Shown piece by piece: positions 50,493-60,206 of a DNA stretch of 64,000 nt. Both the position numbers and the translations under genes were made by a program. The stretch's first letter is position 1, and every line of letters begins with the position of its first letter. This stretch comes from Pseudoalteromonas haloplanktis ATCC 14393 (GTDB lineage: Bacteria > Pseudomonadota > Gammaproteobacteria > Enterobacterales > Alteromonadaceae): assembly GCF_000238355.1 (NCBI RefSeq), contig NZ_AHCA01000002.1:520049-584048 (forward strand). Direction: 5' to 3'. The notes beneath the pieces are model-generated. The model searched no databases. It had not been told where the DNA came from and worked only from the letters and a program-made list of their open reading frames with translations.

Positions 50493-50893
50493 TAGTCTTT
50501 TGTGCCTTGTTCTGGTTCATCATCTACGTGCTTCGCTTTATCTTCACGGATAACCGAATCAACTAAGTTTGAAATACGCATCCCTTCCATTAATGAGTTA
50601 TCAACAACAAACTTCAATTCCGGCATAATACGGGCACGAATACGCTTGCCAAGCAATGAACGGATATAACCCGTTGCTTCGTTTAATACTTTAGCGCTTT
50701 GCTTTGCCGCATTTTCATCTTCGGTATTAAACACTGTAATAAACACTTTGGCATAAGATAAATCACGCGATACTTCAACAGCAGACACTGTCACCATACC
50801 TAAACGTGGATCTTTAATTTCACGTTGTAAAATAACAGCAATCTCTTTTTGAATTTGCTGAGCAACGCGATCTGTACGAGAAAACTCTCTCAT
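50492..50893 (-). CDS. rbfA: ribosome-binding factor A
   Basis: 133-residue 30S maturation and cold-adaptation factor with a KH-like fold. Conserved [38 protein letters not shown] and [13 protein letters not shown]. It follows infB across 111 bases that contain a strong hairpin. Confidence 0.97.
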   Translation of the reverse strand: MREFSRTDRVAQQIQKEIAVILQREIKDPRLGMVTVSAVEVSRDLSYAKVFITVFNTEDENAAKQSAKVLNEATGYIRSLLGKRIRARIMPELKFVVDNSLMEGMRISNLVDSVIREDKAKHVDDEPEQGTKD

Positions 50894-50960
50894 TATACTC
50901 TACTCTAAATTTATAACTCATTGACAAATATAAATAAGTTATTTTAAATAATGAATACAC

Positions 50961-50983
50961 AAATGGGGGCTGAGCCCCCATTT
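50961..50983 (-). terminator. GC-rich hairpin between infB and rbfA
   Basis: Perfect 11-base arms AAATGGGGGCT and AGCCCCCATTT with a one-base centre. The following minus-strand sequence has only a short T-run, so partial termination or transcript processing is more likely than a full stop. Confidence 0.6.
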
Positions 50984-51004
50984 ATTATCTTAGCTTACGA
51001 GCAA

Positions 51005-53662
51005 TTAAAGTGAACGTTGTACTTCAACTGTTTCGAATACTTCGATTTGGTCACCAACGCGAACGTCATTATAGTTCTTAACGCCGATACCACATTCCAT
51101 GCCGTTACGAACATCAGCAACGTCGTCTTTAAAGCGACGAAGTGACTCAAGTTCACCTTCATAGATAACCACGTTATCACGAAGTACACGAATTGGCGCG
51201 CTACGTTTAACCACACCTTCAGTAACCATACAACCTGCGATAGCACCAATTTTAGGTGACTTGAACACGTCACGTACTTCAGCAAGACCAATAATCTCTT
51301 GTTTAAACTCAGGTGCTAACATACCTGACATAGCTTGCTTAACTTCATCAATCAAGCTGTAGATAACGCTGTAGTAACGTAAATCTAAGTTTTCAGACTC
51401 AATCACTTTACGCGCAGAAGCATCAGCACGAACGTTAAAGCCAACAACGATTGCATTCGATGCTGCAGCAAGCGTTGCATCAGTTTCAGTGATACCGCCT
51501 ACGCCAGAACCAACAATTTTCACTTTAACTTCATCAGTTGACAGTTTAGTCAATGAATCAGAGATTGCTTCGATTGAACCCTGTACGTCAGCTTTAAGTA
51601 CCACGTTAACTTCTGACACATCACCATCAGTCATGTTAGTGAACATGTTTTCAAGCTTGGCTTTTTGTTGACGTGCTAGTTTAACATCGCGGAATTTACC
51701 TTGACGATAAAGTGCAACTTCACGGGCTTTACGCTCGTCTTTAACTACAGTTGCTTCATCACCGGCTGCCGGAATACCTGACAGACCTAAAATTTCAACA
51801 GGAATTGAAGGACCAGCAGATTTGATATCTTTACCGTTTTCATCGCGCATCGCACGAACACGGCCATATTCAAGACCACATAATACGATGTCACCTTGAT
51901 TAAGCGTACCAGATTGAACAAGAATAGATGCAACTGGGCCACGGCCTTTATCTAAACGTGATTCAATTACAACACCCGCCGCCATACCGACTGTTGGCGC
52001 TGTTAATTCTAATAACTCAGCTTGCATTAATACAGCTTCTAATAGCTCATCAATACCTAAACCCGTTTTAGCTGAAATATGCACGTATTGTGTATCACCG
52101 CCCCACTCTTCAGGAATAACGTCTAACTGAGCAAGCTCATTCTTAACGCGATCTGGGTCTACGCCTTCTTTATCCATTTTATTGACAGCGATGATTAAAG
52201 GAACGCCAGCTGCACGCGCATGCTGTACGGCTTCTTTAGTTTGTGGCATTACACCATCATCTGCTGCAACTACTAGGATTACGATATCGGTTGCTTTCGC
52301 ACCACGAGCACGCATTGACGTAAATGCCGCGTGACCAGGCGTATCTAAGAACGTGATCATGTTACCATTTACGTCAACATGATAAGCACCAATGTGCTGG
52401 GTAATACCACCCGCTTCGCCAGAGGCTACTTTTGCTTCACGAATGTAATCAAGCGTTGATGTTTTACCATGGTCAACGTGACCCATTACGGTAACAACTG
52501 GTGCACGTGGTAATGATTTACCATCTTCGTGACGGTCGTTAAGTACCGTTTGCTCTAATTCATTTTCTTTAACAATGATAACCTTGTGACCCATTTCTTC
52601 AGCAACGAGTTGCGCTGTTTCTTGGTCAATCACTTGGTTAATGGTAACCATGTCACCCATTTTCATCATTGTTTTTACAACTTCAGCGCCTTTAACTGCC
52701 ATGCGTGATGCAAGCTCAGCAACTGTAATTGTTTCACTAATACGTACTTCGTTTTTCACATCAACAGTCGGTTTTTGGAAACCATGTTGTAATGACGAAG
52801 GCGCTTTTAGCTTACTTTTCTTGCCTCTAGAAGGAACGAATTTCTCTTTCGCTGGGGCTTTTTTCTTTTTCTTCGCACGGCGTGCGCCTTGCTCATCACG
52901 CGCATCAGCAACATCTTCTGCTTCACGTGCGTAAGTTGAAGTCGTAAGGTGGTGATCAGCGGTTTCTTCACGCTTCTTACGCTCTTCTTCTTCTTTCTTC
53001 CAGCGAGCTGAGTTTTCTTCTGCTAGCTTTCTTGCCTCTTCTGCTTGACGTTTCGCTTCTTCTTCAGCTTTCTTCAATGCGGCCTCTTCTGCTTCTCTTT
53101 GCAGACGCTCAGCTTCAACACGGTCTTTTTCAGACTTAGCGGTTTGTTCTGGAGTCATCTGCTTCTGTTTTGCTGCACGTTCAGCGTCTGCTTTACGTTT
53201 AGCCTCTTCTTTCGCTTTGCGATCAGCCTCTTCTTTGGCTTTACGCTCAGCATCTTGTTTTGCTTTTAGCTCAGCCGCTTCTTTTGCAGCTTGTTGCTCA
53301 GCTTCACGACGTGCAGCTTCTTCTGCTGCAATACGTGCTTGCTCTTGTTCTTGCTCAACAGCACTTTTCTTCACGTAAGTACGTGTTTTACGTACTTCAA
53401 CTTGCACTGACTTTGCTTGACCCGTAGAGCCTGTCACACTCAGTGTGCTTTTACTCTTACGTTGCAATGTCATACGGGCTGGGCCGTCTGAGCCTGTGCC
53501 GCCGTGCTGCTTGCTCAAGTGATCAAGTAACGTTGCTTTTTCAGCTTCAGTTACATTATCACCCGCTTGCTTAGTGATTCCGGCTTGCGATAGTTGTTGA
53601 AGCAATTTATCAACAGTTGTACCGATATCCCCGGCTAGTTTTTCAACATTTACTTCTGCCAT
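51005..53662 (-). CDS. infB: translation initiation factor IF-2
   Basis: GTPase that brings fMet-tRNA to the 30S subunit and promotes subunit joining. 885 residues from the ATG at 53662, chosen because GGAGGT lies ten bases upstream and [14 protein letters not shown] starts the first IF2N domain. Domains: IF2N, a long Lys/Glu/Ala-rich linker (about residues 100-260), a second IF2N region, the G domain ([23 protein letters not shown]), and C-terminal beta-barrels. It follows nusA by 25 bases. Confidence 0.97.
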   Translation of the reverse strand: MAEVNVEKLAGDIGTTVDKLLQQLSQAGITKQAGDNVTEAEKATLLDHLSKQHGGTGSDGPARMTLQRKSKSTLSVTGSTGQAKSVQVEVRKTRTYVKKSAVEQEQEQARIAAEEAARREAEQQAAKEAAELKAKQDAERKAKEEADRKAKEEAKRKADAERAAKQKQMTPEQTAKSEKDRVEAERLQREAEEAALKKAEEEAKRQAEEARKLAEENSARWKKEEEERKKREETADHHLTTSTYAREAEDVADARDEQGARRAKKKKKAPAKEKFVPSRGKKSKLKAPSSLQHGFQKPTVDVKNEVRISETITVAELASRMAVKGAEVVKTMMKMGDMVTINQVIDQETAQLVAEEMGHKVIIVKENELEQTVLNDRHEDGKSLPRAPVVTVMGHVDHGKTSTLDYIREAKVASGEAGGITQHIGAYHVDVNGNMITFLDTPGHAAFTSMRARGAKATDIVILVVAADDGVMPQTKEAVQHARAAGVPLIIAVNKMDKEGVDPDRVKNELAQLDVIPEEWGGDTQYVHISAKTGLGIDELLEAVLMQAELLELTAPTVGMAAGVVIESRLDKGRGPVASILVQSGTLNQGDIVLCGLEYGRVRAMRDENGKDIKSAGPSIPVEILGLSGIPAAGDEATVVKDERKAREVALYRQGKFRDVKLARQQKAKLENMFTNMTDGDVSEVNVVLKADVQGSIEAISDSLTKLSTDEVKVKIVGSGVGGITETDATLAAASNAIVVGFNVRADASARKVIESENLDLRYYSVIYSLIDEVKQAMSGMLAPEFKQEIIGLAEVRDVFKSPKIGAIAGCMVTEGVVKRSAPIRVLRDNVVIYEGELESLRRFKDDVADVRNGMECGIGVKNYNDVRVGDQIEVFETVEVQRSL

Positions 53663-53687
53663 AGTCTCAAATACCTCCGTTAATAAA

Positions 53688-55187
53688 TTACTCGTCTGCG
53701 AACCAACAAATGTTACGCGCAGCCATAATGAGCTTACCAGCTTCTTCTGGAGAAACTTCTGTGATATCAACTAATTCATCAATACCTTGCTCAGCTAAAT
53801 CTTCAAGCGTTACAACCCCTTTACTTGCCATAACAAACGCAAGGTGGCGCTCTAATCCTTCTAGTGCTAATAAGTCTTCTGCAGGCTCAGCACCGTCAAG
53901 GCTTTCTTCTGTTTTTAATGCTTTCGTTGTTAGCGCATCTTTAGCACGTGAACGTAAAACATCAACGGTTTCTTCGTCTAGCCCATCAATTTCTAAGAAT
54001 TCAGATGCAGGAACATAGGCGACTTCTTCAAGCGTTGAGAAACCTTCATTGATAAGTAGCGTTGCAAAATCTTCATCGATATCTAAGTTTTCTGTAAATA
54101 AGTTAATTAGTTTATCAGATTCAGCTTCATTTTTGGCGCGCATTTCTTCAACGGTCATTACATTCAATTCCCAACCAGTTAACTGGCTAGCAAGGCGAAC
54201 GTTTTGACCATTACGACCAATTGCTTGTGCTAGGTTATCTGCTTCAACAGCGATATCCATTGAATGAGTGTCTTCGTCCATCACGATTGACGCAACTTCA
54301 GCCGGTGACATAGCATTGATAACAAACTGCGCAGGGTTATCGTCGTACAGTACGATATCAACACGCTCACCACCTAACTCGGTAGAAACAGCTTGTACAC
54401 GGGCGCCACGCATACCTACACACGCACCAATTGGGTCGATACGTTTGTCGTTCGATTTAACAGCAATTTTTGCACGCGACCCCGGATCACGCGCTGCAGC
54501 ACGTAATTCAATCATTTCTTCGCCAATTTCTGGCACCTCAATGCGGAATAACTCCATCAGCATTTCTGGCTTAGAACGCGTTACAAATAACTGTGCGCCA
54601 CGGGCATCAGGTTTTACTTCGTAAAGTAAACCACGAATACGGTCGCCTGGACGGAAGTTTTCACGTGGTAACATGTCATCACGGTAAATAACCGCTTCAG
54701 CATTGTTACCGAGATCTAAAACGATTGCATCACGCGTTGCTTTTTTAACAACACCTGTTACTAACTCGCCTTGCTGATCTTTATAGGCTTCAACAACTAA
54801 TGCACGTTCAGCTTCACGTACTTTTTGTACGATTACTTGCTTTGCCATTTGTGTTGTAATGCGATCAAACTTAATTGATTCGATTTGCTCTTCAACGAAA
54901 TCACCAACCTTAAGATCAGGATCATCAACTTGCGCAGCTTCTAAGGTAATTTCGCTGTATGGGTGCTCTAGTGAACCATCTTCAAGTACTTCAGCAATTT
55001 GCCAACGACGGAATGTGTCGTAGTCACCTGTTTTACGGTCAATTGCAACACGTACTTCAATTTCACCCGTGTGTTTTTTCTTAGTCGCGGTCGCTAATGC
55101 GAACTCTAACGCTTCGAAAATCTTTTCTTTTGGAACCGCTTTCTCATTGGAAACGGCTTCAGCAACCAATAATATCTCTTTTGCCAT
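53688..55187 (-). CDS. nusA: transcription termination/antitermination factor NusA
   Basis: RNA polymerase-associated factor for pausing, termination and antitermination. 499 residues: N-terminal polymerase-binding domain, S1 domain ([20 protein letters not shown]), KH domains with [17 protein letters not shown] and [20 protein letters not shown], and two C-terminal acidic repeats as in E. coli. It follows rimP by 39 bases. Confidence 0.98.
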   Translation of the reverse strand: MAKEILLVAEAVSNEKAVPKEKIFEALEFALATATKKKHTGEIEVRVAIDRKTGDYDTFRRWQIAEVLEDGSLEHPYSEITLEAAQVDDPDLKVGDFVEEQIESIKFDRITTQMAKQVIVQKVREAERALVVEAYKDQQGELVTGVVKKATRDAIVLDLGNNAEAVIYRDDMLPRENFRPGDRIRGLLYEVKPDARGAQLFVTRSKPEMLMELFRIEVPEIGEEMIELRAAARDPGSRAKIAVKSNDKRIDPIGACVGMRGARVQAVSTELGGERVDIVLYDDNPAQFVINAMSPAEVASIVMDEDTHSMDIAVEADNLAQAIGRNGQNVRLASQLTGWELNVMTVEEMRAKNEAESDKLINLFTENLDIDEDFATLLINEGFSTLEEVAYVPASEFLEIDGLDEETVDVLRSRAKDALTTKALKTEESLDGAEPAEDLLALEGLERHLAFVMASKGVVTLEDLAEQGIDELVDITEVSPEEAGKLIMAARNICWFADE

Positions 55188-55226
55188 GGGTTATGCCTCG
55201 CTTGCCCTATTCCTTCGCACTCGAAA

Positions 55227-55682
55227 TTAAAACTTTGCGATAATGTTCGCACGTTCAATGTTACTGAGCATGATTAAGTGTTCAGTGCCGTCACTTGAAA
55301 GTGTGATCATATCACTGCTAACTGAAACTAAATCGCCTTTAAAATTACGACGACCATCTTGCGGAAGCTTAGTACGTACACGTACTTCCTCTCCTTGTGC
55401 CTTCTCGTAGTGATCTTGTTTGAATAATAGACGATCAACACCAGGAGACGATACTTCCAAATCATATTCATTTGTAATTGGGTCTTCGACATCTAAAATC
55501 GCACTTATTTGACGACTTGCATCAGCACAATTATCAACCGAAATCCCCGCTTCATGATCGATATAGACCCTAAGCGTAGAATGGCGACCCGCTTGCACAA
55601 ACTCTAGACCATGTAATTCAAAGCCTAACATCTCAACTGACGGTGAAAGCATGGTTAATAAATCTTGCTCAAGTTTTGTCAC
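55227..55682 (-). CDS. rimP: ribosome maturation factor RimP
   Basis: Needed for 30S maturation. 151 residues from the GTG at 55682, which has GGAGG six bases upstream and gives MTKLEQDLLTML, matching the family start; the longer frame to 55703 would begin inside the terminator region. Conserved GFELHGLEFVQAGRHSTLRV and YDLEVSSPGVDR. First protein gene of the nusA-infB operon. Confidence 0.96.
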   Translation of the reverse strand: MTKLEQDLLTMLSPSVEMLGFELHGLEFVQAGRHSTLRVYIDHEAGISVDNCADASRQISAILDVEDPITNEYDLEVSSPGVDRLLFKQDHYEKAQGEEVRVRTKLPQDGRRNFKGDLVSVSSDMITLSSDGTEHLIMLSNIERANIIAKF

Positions 55683-55707
55683 GAAAATCCTCCATACAAA
55701 CAAAAAA

Positions 55708-55722
55708 AGGGCTTATAGCCCT
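55708..55722 (-). terminator. Rho-independent terminator/attenuator just upstream of rimP
   Basis: Short stem AGGGCT/AGCCCT with a three-base loop, followed on the minus strand by seven T. It ends about 20 bases before the rimP start and so should limit read-through from the tRNA gene. Confidence 0.75.
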
Positions 55723-55773
55723 AAAATACCTAGCTTATTCCTTGAGTAAAAATCAAGTGGTGCAGATACAACA

Positions 55774-55796
55774 ACGCCCCGAACCAAGCGGGGCGT
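55774..55796 (-). terminator. GC-rich hairpin in the tRNA-rimP leader
   Basis: Arms ACGCCCCG and CGGGGCGT with a seven-base loop. No strong T-run follows, so it may be a processing or stability element. Confidence 0.5.
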
Positions 55797-55889
55797 CACA
55801 CCTAAAGCATAAAACTGTGTGGCCATGGGCCAAGCTTGGCTGCGGGCAGCAAACACCACCTAAATAAACCCAAAGGCTTAAACGCAAAA

Positions 55890-55911
55890 CGCGCATTACA
55901 TAGAATGCGCG
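55890..55911 (-). terminator. hairpin with short T-run downstream of tRNA-fMet
   Basis: Minus-strand arms CGCGCATT and AATGCGCG, six-base loop, followed by TTTT. It lies about 86 bases after the tRNA and is a likely first terminator or processing site. Confidence 0.55.
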
Positions 55912-55997
55912 ACTTCAAATCAGTAACTAAAATCGCTACTCATAAGTATGGCAACAAAATCTTAGAATCGTTAAATCGAGAACTAACTCCAAGAATT

Positions 55998-56074
<77 letters not shown>

Positions 56075-56137
56075 CCAACTGGTATCAAACTATACGATAC
56101 CCATCTAGCTAATCAACTAAGCTAAACAATGGCGGCT

Positions 56138-56166
56138 ATTATAGAGAGCCTTGGCATAATTAGCAA
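56138..56166 (-). promoter_or_regulatory. promoter of the tRNA-fMet/nusA operon
   Basis: Minus strand: -35 TTGCTA, 17-base spacer, perfect -10 TATAAT, then a GC-rich GCCGCC discriminator, typical of stringently controlled stable-RNA promoters. The start would be about 55 bases before the mature tRNA. Confidence 0.8.
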
Positions 56167-56404
56167 CCAAAAACTCATAAAGAATACTTAGACTATAAAG
56201 TTAAAGTGCAAGATTACACAGCTGAACAATTAACTTTAATTGAACGGCTATTAATTATTGAGCTATATGCAATAAAGTTGATCTAAATCACTAATAACGT
56301 ATTTCACAGCAAGTCCTTTACTACTTTTTACAAACACAGTTGAATTCTCCAACTACACTTTACTTAAAGTGAGTGAAATAGTTTTACTTAGAGCGAATAA
56401 ATCT
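56167..56404. other. AT-rich gap upstream of the globin-like gene
   Basis: About 240 AT-rich bases between the tRNA promoter and the globin-like gene. No gene, repeat or clear promoter box stands out. The ribosome-binding site of the downstream gene is weak at either candidate start. Confidence 0.4.
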
Positions 56405-56881
56405 ATGTGTATTAGTAATGACCAACAAAAACTATTATTGCAAAATATTGCAATAATAAAACCAAACTTCCACTGCTTTACTGTCACTTTTCAGGTTCAA
56501 CTGAAGCGTCAAGCACTTACAATAAAGTGTCCGAGTAGTAACGCTATCAGCGAAAAAAGTTACATACTCTATTGTGCTTTGGAAAGAACATTAAGTCATT
56601 TAGATAATCTATCTATGGTGACTCCTTTTATAGAGCATCACGCTAATAACTTAGCAAAATTAGGTATCAGCAATACTGATGTCAACTTACTTTGTGATGC
56701 TTTCTATAACACATTACAAATTCATTTAGGCAATCACTTTACACATAAAGCACAAATTGCTTGGAGCTACTCATTACGACTATTTAAAAATATCGTTAAA
56801 TCATATTTATTTAACTTTAGTAATGTAGTAGCTATTAATACTCAAATACACAAAAGCCACAGAGTCCTTGAAAAAAAATAG
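56405..56881 (+). CDS. divergent globin-fold protein, probably without a normal haem site
   Basis: 158 residues from the ATG at 56405; an in-frame GTG at 56369 would add 12. The helix pattern follows bacterial globins: NDQQKLLLQNIAIIKP like an A helix, FHCFTVTF like B, then LERTLSHLDNLSMVTPFIEH like E/F. The GISNTDVNLLCDAFYNTLQ and LGNHFTHKAQIAWSYSLRL stretches resemble G/H helices. By eye the proximal (F8) histidine position holds Asn or Leu in HHANNLAKLGI, and no CD1 Phe is evident. The globin call is pattern-based. It could be a haem-free sensor-type globin. Convergent with the DUF4124-like gene. Confidence 0.6.
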   Translation: MCISNDQQKLLLQNIAIIKPNFHCFTVTFQVQLKRQALTIKCPSSNAISEKSYILYCALERTLSHLDNLSMVTPFIEHHANNLAKLGISNTDVNLLCDAFYNTLQIHLGNHFTHKAQIAWSYSLRLFKNIVKSYLFNFSNVVAINTQIHKSHRVLEKK

Positions 56882-56901
56882 CGGTTAATATGCCATCTGT
56901 T

Positions 56902-57714
56902 TTATTGTAAAGTGGCTAACTCTTGTAATAAGCGATCTATTTGGCGTTGTTCTACATCAATCAGAGTCGCGTATTTTGACGTTATCGCGGTCATTTTTCG
57001 CGATAATGAATTATCAAAAGTCGCATCGGTTAAGTTTTTTGGTTGTTCACTAGCTTGCGCTTCAAGTGTCGCTATTTGTTTATCCATTTGCGCTTGATAA
57101 GTATCAATTTTTGATTGCCGTTGTTCAATATCACGCTTGATCTCTTGCCCACGAATAAATGAATCAATGTCTTTGCTGTGTGTTGATTGCTCGTCAATTT
57201 CGGAGCTGTTTGTCATACTTTGCAAGGCTAACTTTTCTTTTAATAGACGGTCGATGTCTCGCTGCTCGCGCTCAATTAATACATTATAGCGCTCTGACAC
57301 ACTAGCCATTTGGTTAGCAATCGCCGTTTCTTTTTTGGCACCGGATAAATTATTTAATTGCGCATCAGATTGATCCCGTAATCCAGCGATCTCCGCATTC
57401 ATTTTTTCGCTAAAAGTATCAATCTTATCTTGGTGTTGCTGAATATCCGCATCAATTTGTTTAGTACGGATATATGTATCTACCTCGGATGTATTCATGT
57501 CGCCATGAGTAACAATGTTACTGGGTACAGCAGGGTTTTGCTCCTTCACTGTAATGAGCTTTGCATTATCTCCACATGGAAATTGGCTAAACTCCACCTC
57601 ACCTTCTTTTTCACACTTATAAACACTTGCATGCAACGGCGCAACAAAGCTGAGCGTAATGAAGCAAGGTAAAATAATTTTTAATTTTCGAATATTACAC
57701 TGATGTTTGTTCAT
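56902..57714 (-). CDS. exported DUF4124-like protein with duplicated coiled-coil module
   Basis: 270 residues from the ATG at 57714, chosen for AAGGA nine bases before it and because the signal peptide then starts MNKHQCN; an in-frame ATG seven codons earlier is possible. After cleavage near LHASVYKC comes a short DUF4124-like segment (VYKCEKEGEVEFSQFPCG, two Cys). Two gapless 87-residue coiled-coil repeats (residues 79-165 and 184-270) follow, about 40% identical, each ending in a QRxIDRLL...LQ motif. Periplasmic, function unknown. Confidence 0.75.
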   Translation of the reverse strand: MNKHQCNIRKLKIILPCFITLSFVAPLHASVYKCEKEGEVEFSQFPCGDNAKLITVKEQNPAVPSNIVTHGDMNTSEVDTYIRTKQIDADIQQHQDKIDTFSEKMNAEIAGLRDQSDAQLNNLSGAKKETAIANQMASVSERYNVLIEREQRDIDRLLKEKLALQSMTNSSEIDEQSTHSKDIDSFIRGQEIKRDIEQRQSKIDTYQAQMDKQIATLEAQASEQPKNLTDATFDNSLSRKMTAITSKYATLIDVEQRQIDRLLQELATLQ

Positions 57715-57846
57715 AGCCGACATTCCTTCGTTCATGTAGTTAACCTACACAGGTTCTTATATCTATATACCACGGCTTTGGGAATTAATAAATGCGATCT
57801 AACTGCTACCTTAGTCCGTATAGAGTTATTTTGGGCAAAAATTATA

Positions 57847-59402
57847 ATGTATAAAACGCTGCGATTTATTTTTGGCGATCAACTCAACGCTAACCACAGC
57901 ACAGTTGGTATAAAGAAGAGAACCAAACGCAATACCTTTATGTCATTGCTGAATTAAAACAAGAAACCGATTATGTAAAACACCATATACAAAAAGTGGT
58001 GGCGTTTTTCACAGCAATGGAAAACTTTGCCGCTGCGCTCAAAAAAGCCCAATTAAATGTACTTCATTTAACCTTAGATGATACCCAGAACGATGCTTGC
58101 ATCACATTACTATTAACGCGCTTAGCCGAGCAATATCAGTGCCAGCAAATTCAATATCAGTATCCTGATGAGTATAGCCTGCAACAACAAATGCTGCAGT
58201 TTAAATCACGCAGTAGCTTAAAAGTAAGTGGCTGCGATAGCGAACATTTTTTATTACCTTATGCTGACATTGGCGATCACTTTACAAGAGATAAACAGGT
58301 AAAGATGGAATTTTTTTATCGCATGATGCGTAAGCGCTTTAATATACTAATACAAGATAATGCACCGCAAGGAGGGCAATGGAATTTTGATCAAGACAAC
58401 CGTAACAAGTTAAAAAAAACCGATTTAGCCACCATCCCTAAACCAAAGATATTTACCAATAATATTGAGGTCATTTTACAGCGCATCAAAAGGCATCGCG
58501 TAAATACTTTTGGTCAATGTTCAACAACCTTACTATGGCCAACGAGTCGCGCGCAAGCAAAGCAATTACTCGACTATTTTTGCAGTGACCTTTTACCCAA
58601 ATTTGGACAATTTCAAGACGCTATGACCTGTCAAAGTCCACACCAATGGAGCTTATATCATAGCCGATTAGCGTTTGCGTTAAACACTAAGATGTTGCAC
58701 CCAATGCACGTTATTAATCGAGTCCTCGCTGAATTTACAGCACGCCAAGATCAGATCAATCTTGCCCAAGTTGAAGGATTCATCAGGCAGATTTTAGGAT
58801 GGCGTGAGTATGTTAGAGGGATCTATTGGCAAAATATGCCCGCTTACGCAACTAAAAATGCACTACATGCCAACCGCTCGATACCCGATTACTTTTGGAG
58901 TGGCAAAACAAAAATGAACTGCATGAAACAAGCAATCACGCAAAGTTTGGAAACCGCCTATGCGCATCATATACAACGCTTAATGATCACTGGTAACTTT
59001 TGCTTATTAACCGGTATTGATCCAAAGGAAGTTGATAGCTGGTATTTAGGCATTTACATCGATGCTATTGAATGGGTAGAGATGCCTAACACCCGTGGGA
59101 TGAGTCAATTTGCTGATGGTGGTCTTATCGCCACCAAACCGTATGCTGCAAGCGGTAACTACATAAACAAAATGAGTGATTACTGTAAAAATTGTCACTA
59201 CAAGGTACAGCAAAAAACTGAAATCACGGCCTGCCCGTTTAACAGCTTATACTGGCAATTTATGCACAGCCATCAAACGCGCTTAGCGCGTAATCCTCGG
59301 ATTGGTATGGTCTATAAAAATTGGCAAAAGCAACCTCAAGAGCAGCAGCAAGCTATTCTTAATAGAGCGCAGTGGTGCCTAGATAATATAGAAAAGCTCT
59401 AA
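57847..59402 (+). pseudogene. FeS-BCP photolyase/cryptochrome (PhrB-type), frameshifted near the 5' end
   Basis: The ATG at 57847 begins KTLRFIFGDQLNANHS, the start of Fe-S bacterial cryptochrome/photolyase proteins, but the frame then stops at 57957. The rest continues in another frame from TGG at 57906 (WYKEENQTQYLYVIAEL) to 59402. A tandem CACAG-CACAG at 57895-57904 explains it: removing one copy restores NHSWY and a 516-residue protein, the family length. Cysteines that would bind the Fe-S cluster are present (MNCMK, DYCKNC, ACPFN). The family repairs (6-4) photoproducts with light. As written it is inactive, unless the duplication is a reversible slip or a sequence error. Confidence 0.88.
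57895..57904 (+). repeat. 5-bp tandem duplication causing the photolyase frameshift
   Basis: CACAG twice in direct succession. Deleting either copy joins the two photolyase frames exactly at the conserved HSW position. Confidence 0.9.
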
Positions 59403-59465
59403 CACGATAAGATATTCCCTTCACTATTGTTACTGTGTGAAAACGACACTCATTAAACAAACATT

Positions 59466-59491
59466 AAAAAGCCGCCTCAATTGAGGCGGCT
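59466..59491 (-). terminator. Rho-independent terminator of the Hsp20 gene
   Basis: A perfect 22-base palindrome AGCCGCCTCAA/TTGAGGCGGCT followed on the minus strand by TTTTT. It lies between the convergent Hsp20 and photolyase genes. The plus strand lacks a T-run, so it mainly serves Hsp20. Confidence 0.88.
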
Positions 59492-59534
59492 AAAAATAAC
59501 AATTAAATCAGGGAGAAAAATGTCAAAGGGTTCG

Positions 59535-59981
59535 TTATTTCCCTTCTAGCAAGTTACTACTGCCAATTTCAATTTTACGTGGTTTAAGTGCTTCAGGTAT
59601 TTCACGCTGTAAATCGATACTTAATAAGCCATTCGCTAGATCAGCACCCAGTACTTTGACATGGTCGCCTAGCTGAAACTTACGCTCAAAGTTACGTTCT
59701 GCGATACCTTGATGAATAAATTTACGTTCTTCAGTTTCACCTTTATCAGCTTTGATACCGGCTACTTTTAAAGTGTTGTTTTCTGACTCGATAGTCAGTT
59801 CATTATCACTAAAACCGGCCACAGCCATAGTGATGCGATATTTGTCTTTATCGAGTGCTTCAATGTTATAAGGAGGAAAACTTGGCTGCTTGTCTGTGCG
59901 AGCTGCCGCATCCATTAAAGATGCTAAATGATCGAAACCAATGAATGAACGATAAAGTGGTGATAAGTCTACTGTACGCAT
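59535..59981 (-). CDS. ibpA: IbpA-type small heat shock protein (Hsp20)
   Basis: ATP-independent holdase that binds unfolding proteins and aggregates. 148 residues from the ATG at 59981, chosen for GAGGAT just upstream; the longer frame to 60044 would run through the leader. N-terminal SPLYRSFIGFDHLASLMD resembles IbpA, then an alpha-crystallin domain (YRITMAVAGFSDNELTIE, GIAERNFERKFQLGDHVKV) and a C-terminal PRKIEI (IxI-like) motif. It has a sigma-32 promoter and a ROSE-like leader hairpin. Confidence 0.96.
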   Translation of the reverse strand: MRTVDLSPLYRSFIGFDHLASLMDAAARTDKQPSFPPYNIEALDKDKYRITMAVAGFSDNELTIESENNTLKVAGIKADKGETEERKFIHQGIAERNFERKFQLGDHVKVLGADLANGLLSIDLQREIPEALKPRKIEIGSSNLLEGK

Positions 59982-59985
59982 AATA

Positions 59986-60008
59986 ATATCCTCATATTTA
60001 AGCGATAT
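59986..60008 (-). promoter_or_regulatory. ROSE-like RNA thermometer hairpin over the Hsp20 ribosome site
   Basis: In the transcript, AUAUCGCUU pairs with GAGGAUAU, so the Shine-Dalgarno AGGA is sequestered by UCGCU with one bulged G. UYGCU opposite the ribosome site with a bulged G is the hallmark of ROSE thermometers of Hsp20 genes. A second stem (GGAC/GUCC, 60089-60106) lies further upstream in the leader of about 127 bases. Confidence 0.75.
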
Positions 60009-60115
60009 TTTGCAGGTGCTTTTCGGTTGAACAAGCACGGGCAAAGTTTAATTAATAATATAAATTTCAATTACTTCTGTTTGGTTTGGGACCCATCAGG
60101 CGTCCTCATTAAACT

Positions 60116-60143
60116 ATATATGGACGGCAAAATTGTTTTCAAG
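60116..60143 (-). promoter_or_regulatory. sigma-32 heat-shock promoter of the Hsp20 gene
   Basis: Minus strand: an exact CTTGAAA -35 (60143-60137), a 13-base spacer and CCATATAT-type -10 matching the CCATnT part of the sigma-32 consensus. Transcription would start near 60109. Confidence 0.8.
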
Positions 60144-60151
60144 TAAATAAA

Positions 60152-60197
60152 TAAAAAAATTTAAAAAAATGTCAGAGACACGCATTAAGCGTGCCTC
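60152..60197 (-). terminator. Rho-independent terminator of the peroxiredoxin-like gene
   Basis: Minus-strand nine-pair stem GAGGCACGC/GCGTGTCTC (one G-U), five-base loop, then a T-rich tail of more than seven T. It begins ten bases after the stop codon and insulates the Hsp20 promoter. Confidence 0.85.
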
Positions 60198-60206
60198 AAA
60201 GTACTT

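Larger units (their letters stand above)
55683..55997. other. tRNA-rimP intergenic leader
   Basis: 315 bases with no gene. It contains three hairpins on the minus strand (55890-55911, 55774-55796 and 55708-55722), of which the last has a T-run. Their series fits processing and partial termination between the initiator tRNA and rimP, as in the E. coli metY-rimP leader. Confidence 0.6.

Noticed and set aside
57703..57846. Upstream extension of the photolyase N-terminal frame to 57703
   Set aside because: The family starts at KTLRFIFGDQL, directly after the ATG at 57847; the upstream codons lie in the intergenic region and show no conservation pattern.
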